From positions 12,923,406 to 12,987,405 of the forward strand of contig JAJEKV010000008.1 in the NCBI GenBank assembly GCA_021234155.1: a stretch of 64,000 nt of DNA, read 5' to 3'. Below the pieces are notes generated by a model that ran no database searches, had not been told where the DNA came from, and saw only the letters and a program-made list of their open reading frames with translations. The stretch is from Isoetes taiwanensis (taxonomy: Eukaryota > Streptophyta > Lycopodiopsida > Isoetales > Isoetaceae). The translations under genes and the position numbers were made by a program. This document shows, in pieces, positions 10,364 to 21,644 of the stretch (its first letter is position 1; every line of letters starts with the position of its first letter).

Positions 10364-13300
10364 AAGAATGAGAATGAGAATGATTTTTATCGTCCACTTG
10401 AGGCCAATGGCCTATGGGACCCATAAGGGGCGCTTAACAAACTTATTCTTTGTCAGGGTTAAAAAACCATGTCAAGGGTTTTCGAGGGAAAACCGTGGCG
10501 ATAATAAGAATCTTTGTCTAAACCGCCAAGTATACATCAATGTATATATACATGTCAAGTGTGTGCCCAGGACATAGCTGATCTCGCGATGTCCATAACC
10601 TCTCAAGGTATGATCCTAGCAACTGGCGGATGTCGTGGCTCAATGTCACATGTAACGGTTGGCGTGCCTAACCAACTTCAGCATAAGCGCCAGAATTTGA
10701 TCATATCTTTGGGCAACTTTGAAGGGTATGAGGATTCATCCTCATGACTCCCATTTGGCGGCGATTGACAGAGCACATCTCGGGCGTGGCTCGCAATCCA
10801 TCCGCCTGTCTCAATTCCCAAGAAGATGATGTGCCCCCGTATGAATGGAGGCAATGAGTCGCGCCTTTTCATGGGCAAGTGGGCACGCAGTAGCATTGCG
10901 GGCCTCGTTCAATGTGGGATTTATGTGGCGCTGGTAGTGTGTGCTGTCTTGACATGTTCAAGGGCATTGGCATCCCAAAGCTTGGCCGAGGAAGCAAGCG
11001 CCAAGATATTGCCTGATGACGCCTCTGTTTGCACATGTATGCTTCGTGCTCTCGCACATTCCATCTAGCCAACCATTGAGCTCTCTTTTCCCTCCAAAGA
11101 GGCCTTGATATGCGCGCCCCATTGCCATGATATAAGCTAGTTTAGGGAGGCGAACATCGTCCATATTGACCACCTTCGAAAATAGACAATGTGACGATCA
11201 AGGGCAGCCCTCACGAAGAGGCAAGAATCACATCTCACGTAGTAGAATTTGATATGGACTGTGGACTTCACCCCTAGTGCTCATACTAAGAAGGCTTTTT
11301 GGACCTGTTCCAAGTTATTCCAAGTAGCAAGTGATACCTTTGGGCCCCATACTTCCACCCCGTATAAAAGGACATGCTCTACTAAGACCTTGAGCAGGTG
11401 TGGTGATGGGCCCAATCATACAACTCCACTCTATGACTATTGTTTTGCATTGCATATAGTGCCTTCGACTGCCATCACTGTGTGTGCAGTATGGATGTGT
11501 CCCAATGCATAGTAGAAGGAACTTGTATGTGGATGCAACTTCACATCGGCCTTGGTGGCGAAGGAGGGACCCTCGGTGGCGTGAAGATGATATGAAAACC
11601 ACCTTAGTCTTGGCGGGGTTGGCCGCGCATATCGGTTGCTTGGAATACGCGCCCGGGGCATCAAGATGTCATTGCATGTCTGCTGGTGTGTAAGCTAGGA
11701 GGTCCACATCGCCGACGATATATTAAGTGTCGATGATGCGATAGAGAAGGTGAGCTCCATCGCCCCCATTATCGGCCAAGCGGCTCTCAATTGATCAATG
11801 TAAAGCCCAAACAATGTTGAGAGAGGGCATCCACGGCTTAACCCCATACTACTATCAAATGGGTGGCTTGTCTGGCGCAGAAAACCAGAGCATCTTTCAT
11901 ATAGCACGGCCTGCTTTGCGTGCAAATCTCTGAGGAACCCCGCTGTTGCAATCTTGCCCATAGTTTTTCAAGAGGCCGTGATCAAGCGCCTTTTGCAAAA
12001 TCCACAAAGCAACAATATAGAGATGACGGCGGTTCTGCCGTCTTCAATCGAAGTTAATAGCGTGAAGATGTGGTCAATGGTTGAGTGCGGGTGCGAATCT
12101 GCACGGGTGAGGGCCCGCACCTCTGCGCCTCTTGACCCGTCAAGCTGCTGCTTTCGAGAATCCCAAAGAAGCGGTTTTGCAAACTGGCCGACCATGATTG
12201 TTGGTAATTGGTCAGGCGGTGTGGGTCACCTGCCTTATAGATGGGAACAACTCGCTATTGGTCCACTGGCAGCCGAGGAAGCCTTCTGTAATGCCTTGTT
12301 GAACAAAGGCGGTCATCGGGTAGTATTATGGGGCCACACGCCCACTTAAGCAATTACGCGCATACCATCAAGTCTAGGGCTTTCCCATTGGCAAGGCGTT
12401 GTAAGCCTTATTCCACGTCGAATCTGTGATTTCCAGCACCGGGCCTTCTTGCAAGGGTATCTTTGCATGTGCACCCCGGTCATTATAGGCTGTTGCAAGT
12501 ATTGCCTCCTTTGCTTTCGGGAGTGATATTCCCCTGTGGGTTGTCGCGGCTTTCTAAGAACCCTTCGCCCGGAAGGTCCCGGGGGTGATGTTCGGGAGGT
12601 AAAACATTTCCCTTTGATCTTGTTGCAATGTACACGGCTTTCTTAGCTTTAAGGAAGATGCGTCTTGTCCGCATGTACATGTAAAAAAGCGTGGATTCGT
12701 GACTTGGCCCGGAGCCGGCATTTGTGTTCCTTGCACTCTGCATCAAACCATTGATTACGTGGGAAGGTTGTGTTCACGGAGGTGCATGTAAGTGGTGGCT
12801 TATCCCAAAGCACCTCTCTGCCGCATGATCCTAAGCACATCGGTCGGCCGACACTGTCAAGGTTGCTCTAGTGTAGGATATTGCAAAATTTCTGCCAGGT
12901 CATCTATAAGCATCACGGGCATAAGCCCTGCATGTTCATAATCCGGTCGCAGGTGAGGCATGTGAGGAGTTGTTGCCAGGGGGTTCGCACAACCTGCCAA
13001 GCCAACTTCAAGTAAAGTGGTAAGTGGTGCGAGTCGATCTCTTCATCCCTATTAGTTGTTCCCACACGAAAGTTGCTTGATGACATGCATATCCTGCTTT
13101 CGGGCACCAACACATAGTCCACTACACTAGATCCGCCCCCACGGTTTTCCACGCCTACAAGTGCTCTTGCGGGTGGAAGGTCAGCGTGCCAGTCCATTTG
13201 CAGTTACGGTCAAAGATGCCGCAGAGCAAAAGCAATTTATGTCGACCATAGCGCGTGACCTAATTGTCATCGATGTAAAGTGGGCCAAGCTCCTTACTGC

Positions 13301-13845
13301 GGATGTAAGCGCAATATATCATCGATCAAGGGATCAAATCTCATGGGTTGTTCTACCCGGTCGTGCATTGAAGTCTCCAAGGAGTATGACAACGCCCAAC
13401 CGGCTTATCTTCTTTGTGTGTCATCATATAGATCGACATAGGGATCCGACCTATCCACATCCGAGAGTGGGTGTGATAGAAGTTGCTACGCATGTGGAAA
13501 GTAGCAGGTGCCAAAAAGAGGGTGCACTACTTTGCGGTTTTACCTACGCACCCACCGGTATCGGTTGTGCTTTATGCGCCTTGAACAAGGAGATTGATTG
13601 TGCCAAGGTTGTTCCGGTAGTAGCAGCAACCCCCCATGCCCCGCTTTCCGTGCAATCATTGAAGATTGAGTAGTGCTGGTATCGACAAGTCGGTTATCAC
13701 ATTGTCACGCATGCTCCCATGTTTCCATGAAGAAGATGAGATCCATGTATGCGGCAATCGAGTTGAGACTATCTCCTTACGCCATGGGAAGCTCAGACAA
13801 TTCGGGGAGACCATGCGGAGGCACAATTCCTATTTGTTGGCGAGG
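10364..13845 (-). pseudogene. 5'-truncated L1-like LINE with endonuclease and reverse-transcriptase remnants
   Basis: Minus-strand non-LTR retrotransposon. From its 5' side the frames give FFMETWEH (about 13720), LLGDFNARPG (about 13380, the endonuclease GDFNA motif), SVVDYVLVPES (about 13110) and DSHHLPLYL (about 13030, the SDHxPL endonuclease motif). Further on comes DHIFTLLTSIE (about 12060, reverse transcriptase) and then SRGCPLSTLFGLYIDQLRAAW (about 11830), the QGCPLSPTLFxLYIDxLE block. Stops and frameshifts separate these blocks, so the protein is dead. The 3' end at the left is an (AGAATG)n microsatellite directly after a TTTTTATCGTCC block, shared with the LINE at 36498. Compared with that copy, homology at the right stops near 13845, so the 5' part (ORF1) is missing, as is usual after incomplete target-primed reverse transcription. 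Target duplication not identified. Confidence 0.8.
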
Positions 13846-13960
13846 GGGCACAATGGAACAACTCTCTCCACCGCAAATGGATAGCCAACTTAAATGCATG
13901 AGAAGCAAATTCAATGCGTGAGAAAGAAATGCCAAGACAACTGCGAGTAGGCTAAACCGT

Positions 13961-15626
13961 TTGAAAAAGACACCACAAGGATATAGAGAAAGGATAAGAA
14001 AGAGCAAGCCGATTGAAGAACTCAAGCCTACTTGTGGAGCTGCTTTCGGAAGAGAATCCTCGCAATCAAAAGCGGGGCCCTCAACTCAAAGAAGGATAAA
14101 AAGTTTGTCGCGAAAGAATGTTGGTAATATTGTTAAATCCATTGCATCGAAAGCTGAAATCTTGTCATTGTTGAGTGATCAATGAATGTTGGCCTTGAAT
14201 TGGTGTGTATTAGAGATGGCTATGAAAGAGATTAGTGACAAAATAAATGAAGAAGATGTGCAAGCGACATGTGATACAATTGGCATTACTTGAGAGAAGG
14301 GTATAGAAGTTTATTCAAAACTTTTCATGAGGCCATTAGATCATTGGGAACTAAGAAGGTTATCATTCCACGTCCTTATGTGATTGAGTCTATTCGAAAG
14401 AGAAGGAACCTTACGATGGAGGAGAACTTTGGAAAGATGTACTCTATTGAGGCTGGTCATACTCCGAATTTGAAAGGTAAGAAAGATAGTGCATGTGATA
14501 TCATTGGCTTGAATGAAAGGAATAATGTTTGGTTTGATCTCGAGGCTTTGTTGAAGTTCATGATTGTTTATTACAATGTCTACCAAGCCAATGTAGAAGA
14601 AACTCACGGACATTTGTATTAAACTTGGCGAGATGGAATTGACAAGTCAAAAAAAGTATGAGAGGGTTTCTTTAGTTTTTATGAATTATGCGCTCTCTCC
14701 TGACTATGCAGAAAGAGGTCAATTACCTAAGCCAGAAAGAGATGTAGAATGGTTCTCAGTACAATCAGAGGAGCACACATGGTGGCTGGGCATGTTTCGG
14801 GTGAGAAAAGAAAACTATGAGGTCTTAAAATGGGTTATGAACGTAGATATCCCAAGATTAATTAGTCTTTATGAAGCTGGGCAAAGATTGGAGGTGGAAG
14901 GCCCGGGGATACCACTTAGTGTATAAGGGATATGCCATGTGCGAGGAAGGGGTCATAAAAAACCCCTTCGTATACGCTTTTTTTAAGGTCTAAAAAACCC
15001 CTTTCCGTATGAAATACATCACTAGAGATTGGATTTTTTAAGGTCTAAAGAACCCCTTCAAAATGCGTATTAAATGCGCTTTAGGATAAAAAAAACCCCT
15101 TATCGTCCACTCACATGGTATATACGGCCTACACTATGTGAATCCCCCGGGGTGGAAGGCCACGGATTATTCAAGGTGAGGTTCCATCTTGCTGCAGACT
15201 TGAAGACCGAAAAAGCTTTGTATAATGTATCTTCCACACCAGCACAAACCTCAAGGAACTGCATATATTGTTCATATACTTTGAAGAAGAGGACAGGACA
15301 AAGTATTAGTACTTTAACATGCAACCAAAATCTGCCACCTAGTCGAGACAAGGAAGGTCCAAAAATGGATGCAGTATTCCCGATTCCTCTAGAAAGGGTT
15401 CATGCATGTACTTTACATGCAATGGTACGTATTGTTGAGAAAATGATACATGCTAGTTGTTGTTTTATTTGGAACATGAGAAACAAAAAAGATAGGATGG
15501 AAGGTATTGCACGGGTAGAAAAGGTTCTCTCTGATGCAGGATTACATGGCGGTTGCGTTAAGCTCGAGCAGGATACAAAGACATCTAGCAAAAGCTCCAG
15601 GCCAGCCAAAGTGTGCTTAGGTGGTG
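13961..15626 (+). pseudogene. R element gene, 5' part: unclassified transposon-like protein, split by the 15627 transposon
   Basis: A chain of plus-strand frames with one-base shifts between them. 13961-14185 is Lys/Arg/Ser-rich. 14215-14622 reads MKEISDKINEEDVQATCD then REGYRSLFKTFHEAIRSL and KVIIPRPYVIESIRKRRN. 14633-14926 has EEHTWWLGMFRVRKENYEVL. 15074-15626 has FHLAADLKTEKALYN, a CIYC pair, PLERVHACTLHAMVRIVEKM and LSDAGLHGGCVKL. The order (ADLK, CxxC, CTLHA-RIVEK, GLHGG, then KVCLGG-EKARHFL across the insertion) looks like one long conserved protein of the kind that multicopy transposons encode, but I cannot name the superfamily. The 3' part resumes at 25560, and a partial second copy lies at 33236. 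Frameshifts suggest the copy is inactive. Confidence 0.5.
14940..15095 (+). repeat. Short AAGGTCTAAARAACCCCTT direct repeats
   Basis: A block near AAGGTCTAAAAAACCCCTT occurs at about 14987-15005 and 15038-15058, with shorter AAAACCCCTT copies at 14958 and 15092. It lies in a coding gap of the R gene and may be intronic. Confidence 0.5.
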
Positions 15627-15648
15627 GGGTAAAAGCACGCTGTGGTGT
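15623..15648 (+). repeat. Left terminal inverted repeat with GGTG target duplication
   Basis: GGTG (15623-15626) precedes the 22-bp terminal repeat 15627-15648, which is an exact reverse complement of 25538-25559. Confidence 0.9.
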
Positions 15649-15898
15649 TCCAATTCGGCTGTCCCCCCTGTCCCCCCAAAATGTGGCGTTGCATCCACCA
15701 CTTTTGTAGTATGAAAGTATAATTATGGCACCGCTCAGCTGCCGGTATTTAAGAATAGAGTCCCAATTTGTGGGGGAAATTCTAATTTCAAAAACTAAAA
15801 TTCAAATTCAAATTCCTATTCTTTGGCCCCTTCTGTTCTTTGCACTGCGTCTGTTCTTTGGCTCCCTCCTACGCTGCAAGCTCCAATCCATTGTGGAT

Positions 15899-16108
15899 AT
15901 GGATGTCAATGAGGTAATCTGTACACAAACCCGGCATTTTAGGCGGGAGAAAGCGAAGAAGAACCAAGGAACAAGAAATGTTGAAGAAAAAAGCCTTGCG
16001 GAGGAAAAGAAGAAGAGAAGAAAAATTGGAGCTTGCGAGAAATTGGCGAAGAAGGATCCGGTTCATCAAAAGTGCAAAGCGATGGCCGTATTGTCCTTAG
16101 TTTGCTAA
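15899..16108 (+). CDS. Lys/Glu-rich short open frame near the left end of the transposon
   Basis: From ATG at 15899 the frame reads MDVNEVICTQTRHFRREKAK and continues strongly basic (KKKRRK) to a stop at 16106-16108. It could be a first exon of the transposase, giving a nuclear-localisation-like tract, or chance. No domain recognised. Confidence 0.25.
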   Translation: MDVNEVICTQTRHFRREKAKKNQGTRNVEEKSLAEEKKKRRKIGACEKLAKKDPVHQKCKAMAVLSLVC

Positions 16109-16331
16109 CGTCTTTCCATAAAAGCAGGACAAAAGAATGGAGGATAGCACGAAGAAAGAAATTTTACTTGATTTTTGAGGGATAAAACATTGGAAAAATT
16201 CATAGGTGAAGAATTAAAGGATTTGGAAGCCAAGAGCATCGTTATAAGGAACCTCACGGGACTCCATGCGGTATCAAACTCTCTACCAGCAATGATTTGC
16301 CCTAGCAGCCAAGAATAAAATTTGCCTTGCA

Positions 16332-19300
16332 ATGTCGTACCACGCCGTGCGGTTCGAAACAAGTGACAAAATCAGCCAGCGAGATCTTGGAAAGGTATTA
16401 GGTGTTCACCCAAGAAACCTGCAAAAGGCAAAGAAAAAGAGGGAAGAGATCGATTACAATGGTGGGAAATGGGTTTCTTACAAGAGGGCTAAAAGATTGA
16501 TGCAATTTGAGGATGAACATATAGAAAAGATTCAAAAATTTTGGATTGAGAACACGAGTGTCTCTAACACAAAAGGATGTTAGAACTAGAAGATTGGAGA
16601 GAAATGTAAGAGAAGAACATGCTGCCCACTATCACGGAGGAATCGGGTTAGTTTATTTACATTAATCATGTTTTCTTAGTTATGGTGCTTAGTATGGTGG
16701 TGCATGTGGTGGTTATTGTGTTATGAGTGATTGTGGTGTCTTGTATGCGACATGTGAATTGTGTGTAGTTGACTCTAGTCTGAAATGCAATATTTAATGT
16801 TTGGAATATTATTAGAACATGGCCAATTGAGTACTCCTTTCTTGGGTGTGTGTCTGGTCTAAAAATATTTGAGCTATAACTAAGCGATCACGAGATACAA
16901 ATTTTTGTTGAATAAAGACAATCAGATTCAAGCCGACTTCTGTTGGAAAGTATGATATATTAAAAAAGGATCTTACAAAATTTAGCTTTACAAAATTTGG
17001 CTTTCCATTGAAAGCTCGTGCAGAGAACTAAATTTACATGCATGATTTCCTAAGCAACGAGGAAATCTTTGGTATGGTGGCTCGAGCTGGTGCATCAAAA
17101 TTATTGTTTTACGCACTAAAGCATCTAAGCTTTTGCGGTCATCCCAATTTAAGGGATGAGGTTTGCGATTGCTTCTGCATCCCACAGTGGTAAGGCACTG
17201 ATGGTCTTGATGTAAAATCTCTTTATTCTGGTCGGAAGCGGACAAGTGACAAAGAACAAATATACCGGTGCCCTTGCGGTGACATGCTTTATAAGCTCAT
17301 GAACTGTCTAAGAGCTCTCTTCTGTCAATCGACTCCAAGCATAGCCATTGAAGGCCCGACATCCGAGTCATTGTATGCCTTTAGGTTGGATTCGAAATCA
17401 GCAAAGAAGGTGGATTTAGGCATATCCACCTTGAGAGATTTCTGAGCCACTGTTTAACATGTCTTTGAATGCCCTCCTCGGTCACCCTACAATAGCCGTA
17501 GTGATCTCGAACATGGATCCTACCATGTTGCGGAATGAACTTACCCGATTTGGTGAATTGGGAATGCGCCAAAAATCGGGCGTAGGAGCGAGATTTAGGA
17601 CCCGGATCCTTTTCTAATGATTAGAAGAGGAATGTAATTATTATCGGGGTGTCACAATTTCAGAAGTGTTTATGAGAGAAGGTTAGGCAGATTTTTTACG
17701 TGGGAGACGAAATAGGATAAAAGTGATGTGATGTGATGTGTGGTGTCGTGATGGTGGTGTGGTGTGGTGTGGTGTGGTGTGGTGTGGTGTGGTGTGGGTT
17801 GCGTTATGTCCATGGTGTCATGTGGGTGTGCATGTTAATGTATGATCTGGAGAATCTCCCCCTCACCCCACCCACACCCCATCTATCCCACCACCATAGA
17901 CTACCACCACATCTTTCGACCACCACATTACCACCACATGCACACACATCCCACCACATCCCCGCCACACCCCTCCACCACCACCACCACACTCCACCAC
18001 CACCACATCACACCACAATCCCTGGCGCCACACCACACCACCACCACTACACCCCCCCCACCACACTCCACCACCACCACACTCCACCACACACCACCAC
18101 CGACCACCCACCCCACCACCACACCACCCCCATAGCACCCACACCACTACCACCACCACACCCCACCACCCCCACCACCACACCACCCCCCACCACCGCC
18201 CCCACCACCACACACCCCACCACCACCCCCCCACCACCCCACCACACCACCCTCCACCACCCCCACCACCACAATCCACCACCACCACCCCCCCACCACC
18301 ACCCCCCCACCACCACCACCACACTCCACCACCACTCCACACTCCACCATTTGGTGTATGGTGTGTGGTGGGGTGTGTGGTGGTGTGTGGTGTGCCTAAC
18401 ACTAAGGTGCCGTTCAGTGAATATGATGAGTGTGGGGCATGGTATGGTGCATGGTTTGGTGTGGTATACACATCCTAACAGTTTAGTGTTCATTTCATGC
18501 AGATGCTATTGTTCAAGAGGTTTGGACCAACATCCAGAAATTAAGATTAAATCTTGAGCTTTTGAGAAGCTAAAACCCGGTTTGTTGTGAAATTGAAGGA
18601 CTTCAATAGTTGATGTTGCATTCAGCGTGAGGATGCAAATGCTAGTGGATGGACTCAATGGGATGAGAACCAAACATCAGAAGAATTGCACTTGCACTGC
18701 GATGTTTGTAGATCACATGAACTTGGTCAATGCGGGGCACACCAGCATAAAATTGCAAGTCTGGGGAAGTTTATGGAGATCTATATTGTGTCCAAAGAGT
18801 GAATTAGATGAGTTTCACAAGAAGGCGTGCATCCTTGGAAATTGTGGTTTGTGTGGAATCAAAGTTTCAGACCTGTCCCATGGAAGGAAGTGGCGGTGGG
18901 AAAGTGAAATGGGAGTACATTGACTATGAAAAGACAACGTCTCGAGTTACAGTAGGAGGCCCGACTCATCGATTACAATGAGAGAACCCAAGGAGCTTGG
19001 ATAAAGCGAAAGAAGCGTCTAAAATCTTTCCCCTTGCATAATTTCAGGTACCAATGGCGAGGCAAAACAATTTAAGAAGCCACGGAGAATCTCCCAGCGG
19101 ATGCATGTCTCTCGGTAGTGGATTTTGCAAAGAACTATACATTCAAGGAACAAGAGGAGGTGCGGTCGATCTTATTTGGGTCAATAACTTGATTACCATT
19201 TTGGTTCAAATAACATATCGGTATGACTCGGTGGCGAGATGAGATTATCAAGGAAACACATTACTATGTATCGGATGATAGGGAACCACGATACTTTGTT

Positions 19301-20370
19301 AGGTGCAACAGCTTTGCTTCATGAAGCACCACAAATATCACGGAGGCGAAAGGAAGGGTTCAAAGAGACATTATGTGTTTTCGGATGGTGCGACATCTCA
19401 ATTCAAGGCTTCTAGACCATTGTACTTTGTGGCTAGGTACACAAGCGACAGCGATGTCTATATGATGTGGAATTTTTTGGTTCTAACCACGGGAAAGGTG
19501 AACACGATGCAAAGCTGCTGAGTTGAAGAGATGGTTAAGACACATTTGCAATTAAAATACTGGTGACATAAAATTGGGTAATGCTCATGAAGTGGTAGAA
19601 GTTCGAAGAGATGTTTACTTGTGGAACATCCGAGTGGATGAACACATACGAAACGGTAAGAGGAAAGAATATAAAAAGGTTCTTTTGGGAAGTCAAGGTG
19701 GAGGATATAGATAGAAAGAAAGCATGGGGTGCGAGAAAGGATTTTGGACACTAGGCGGATCCATTGTGTACATGCATTCAATCACGAATCTCCATTGCGA
19801 TTTGCTGCGAGGGAACTTTCATGCTTACTCGACTCTGGCTTGGATGGCATGTGGGGCGGTTGTGTGAACAAGCACTACGTTGATGATTGGAAACTTCAAG
19901 TTATTGTACCATCCTCCAATGTGCATCTTTGACATTGAGGACCGTAAATCGGAGGTCCTTGTTCTCCTCAATCCCATGATGTTAGCGAGAGGCACTTAGA
20001 GTTGGTGATAATTTTCTTTGTTGTTGCTCAGAAAGGGAATGATGAGGGTTTGAATTTTTGGATTACGATGTGCACAAAACCAAAATGGATAGTGGAGAAA
20101 GACTTCCAACTCAATGGAACATGGTACCTCACGGTGATAGTGTCATAGAAGGTATGTATTACAAGAAGAGGCGCAAGATCAGCCGTCGGCTATGATCTTT
20201 TTGATAAAGGCGTCTTAGGCATAGTATTCACAACACAGATCTGTGCAATCAGACTTCACATGCCACCAACTAAACATCAAAACAGGACTGTATATAGGCT
20301 GGATCCTTTAGATGAGGAGAAAATTTTACAGAATTTACCCGAAGTTCTTTCTGATGATGATGAAATGTAA
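16332..20370 (+). CDS. Multi-exon DDE-type transposase gene (DFAKNY / SDG-SQFK / HGKG family), frameshifted
   Basis: Catalyses cut-and-paste movement of the host element, by inference from family. The first coding block (16332-16580) starts MSYHAVRFETSDKISQRDL and has a helix-turn-helix-like feel (LGKVLGVHPRNLQKAKKK). It continues one frame over with RTRRLERNVREEH. The block at 18627-18923 contains a cysteine pair cluster, CILGNCGLCG. At 19115 the frame reads VVDFAKNYTFKEQEEVRS (first catalytic Asp, codon 19121), followed by NLITILVQITYRYD. At 19375-19395 it reads YVFSDGATSQFK (second Asp, codon 19384), then FVARYTSDSDVYMMWNF. HGKGEHD follows at 19488, reached only through a one-base slip in a T run. 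A further slip leads to LKRWLRHIC and, later, LGNAHEVVEVRRDVYLW. The C-terminal part (19795-19890) has RFAARELSC, a CVNKHYVDDW stretch and, at the end, LPEVLSDDDEM with stop 20368-20370. Exon edges are approximate. The left minisatellite sits in an apparent intron. Confidence 0.75.
16985..17580. other. Weak open frames inside the transposase intron region
   Basis: Both strands hold partly open frames here (plus: about 17042-17195; minus: 17245-16988 and 17572-17381). None shows a motif I recognise. A missing transposase exon is possible on the plus strand, given the Cys-containing stretches, but I cannot support one. Confidence 0.2.
17718..18420 (+). repeat. Left minisatellite: (GTGGT)n block followed by ~490 bp of CCACCA/CACC repeats
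   Basis: About 17718-17806 is a regular GTGGT array. About 17855-18350 switches to CCACCA/CACCCC repeats on the same strand, and 18351-18400 returns to GTGTGGTGG. Because the composition flips strand, the two blocks can pair in a long hairpin. Long Thr/His/Pro or Gly/Val/Trp frames here are a by-product of the repeat and not genes. It lies in an intron of the transposase gene. Confidence 0.85.
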
Positions 20371-20783
20371 AACCATTCTGTAGTTTTCAGAACTCATGTG
20401 AAGTTTTGTGCTTCAGCTGTGAAAATGAGTTTGTCTTGATTTCTTTTGAAGATTTGAATTCTTCTGAAACACTTGATTCCTTTGTTTGTGAGATGAATTG
20501 AATATGAATTTTCATTGAAATGAATCGAGGGTTACAATAACAATTATGTACATAAGAAAGATATCTGATGATTTAAGTACGAGGTGACTCATGCACCTAC
20601 ATACTTCCCAATACATATGTTCCTCTCAGTTCCAGCTTTTGTTGCTTCTAATCTTAAAACTTCAAGCATGAACACTCTAACATCAACTAGATCCTGGTCT
20701 GAAATGTCCACAACCTGCAGTTAACCACACTTTGTCAATAACAGAGTTTGGTTTGTCTGCTGCATTTAAGTTGACTTACTAGA
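20371..20783. other. Spacer between convergent transposase and Ulp1-like genes
   Basis: 413 bp between the transposase stop and the minus-strand stop at 20784-20786. AT-rich, presumably holding both 3' ends. No canonical feature can be assigned with confidence. Confidence 0.45.
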
Positions 20784-21561
20784 TCAGGCAACAATATATT
20801 CACTCCTTTTAAGTACCCCCTCACAAATTTGTGCATAAACGAACATCTGGCAGGGGCCACATGAATGACCATCGGTTTGAAGAAGCGTACGGAAATTTTC
20901 ACAACATCGAGGTTGTAAAGCTGAAATTATTGTGTCCAAGCAATTCGGGGAACACACTCAAAGTTTGTTGTCATTGTGCCACAACAGCAAAATGCAATGA
21001 GCAAACACTAACCTCTCAATATATACTTACGCCATACAAGCCCAGGAGCTATCAAAGTGATATATCCCTGGTTTATATCTCCGTGCGAGACACGCGTGGC
21101 TTACAATCAGAAAACAGGTCCAGTGATGTCCATCACAAGCAGGCAAAAACATGTACTGGCACTTATCCAGATTCACATGTTTCCTTATTGTTTTGTAACT
21201 ATTTGTGTCCTTGGACAATGTCGAGTGAAAAAAGAGGGTCAAAGAAATGAAAGGGATGGCTCATTCCTTGGAGAATCAAGTAGTATTCCATGTATCTGCA
21301 AACATATGCATATCATCTGGCACAATCCTGATGATCACAAATCAGATGAAAGTATCACCTTGAGAAGAGGAGGATCAATTGATCATTGAACCACTGCGTA
21401 TCAGCTTCCAAAATTTTGATGTCGGTGGAGCTAATCACGACAGTTTCAGTTCCACTCAGCACCACTTCCACATGTGTATTTGGCTTTAGATAGTCAGGGA
21501 CTGCCGAAGCTCTATCATCTCTAGTTCTAAACACACACGAGAACATTTGCTCACAATCCAT
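20784..21561 (-). CDS. Ulp1/C48-type cysteine protease domain (SUMO-protease-like) carried by the transposon
   Basis: Cleaves ubiquitin-like modifiers such as SUMO in characterised relatives; the substrate here is unknown. Read from right to left on the minus strand, the first block (21561-21355) ends EADTQWFNDQLILLF, matching the WLND-I entry motif of Ulp1 domains. The next (21242-21027) reads KCQYMFLPACDGHHWTCFL (catalytic His in HHW at about 21125) and then GIYHFDSSWAC (catalytic Asp at about 21053). The last block, one frame over, reads QTDGHSCGPCQMFVYAQICE at about 20879-20820. It supplies the oxyanion Gln and the catalytic Cys (codon 20859-20861), followed by a stop at 20784-20786. So His, Asp, Gln and Cys are all present in order. 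Length of about 220-250 residues fits the domain. At least one frame change lies between the Asp and the Cys, either an intron or a frameshift. It is convergent with the transposase and continuous in orientation with the phosphatase-like domain upstream, so the two may be one protein. Confidence 0.8.
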
Positions 21562-21644
21562 TCAAATATTTTAAATTGAAAACGTACAACACATATCATA
21601 GAAATTCTTTTTACTTATATTGACTTTCAAAAGTTTTACAAGAT

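Noticed and set aside
17733-18557. Long plus- and minus-strand frames of His/Thr/Pro or Gly/Val/Trp over the left minisatellite
   Set aside because: They follow from the trinucleotide-like repeat having no stops in several frames on both strands; no non-repeat protein sequence is attached.
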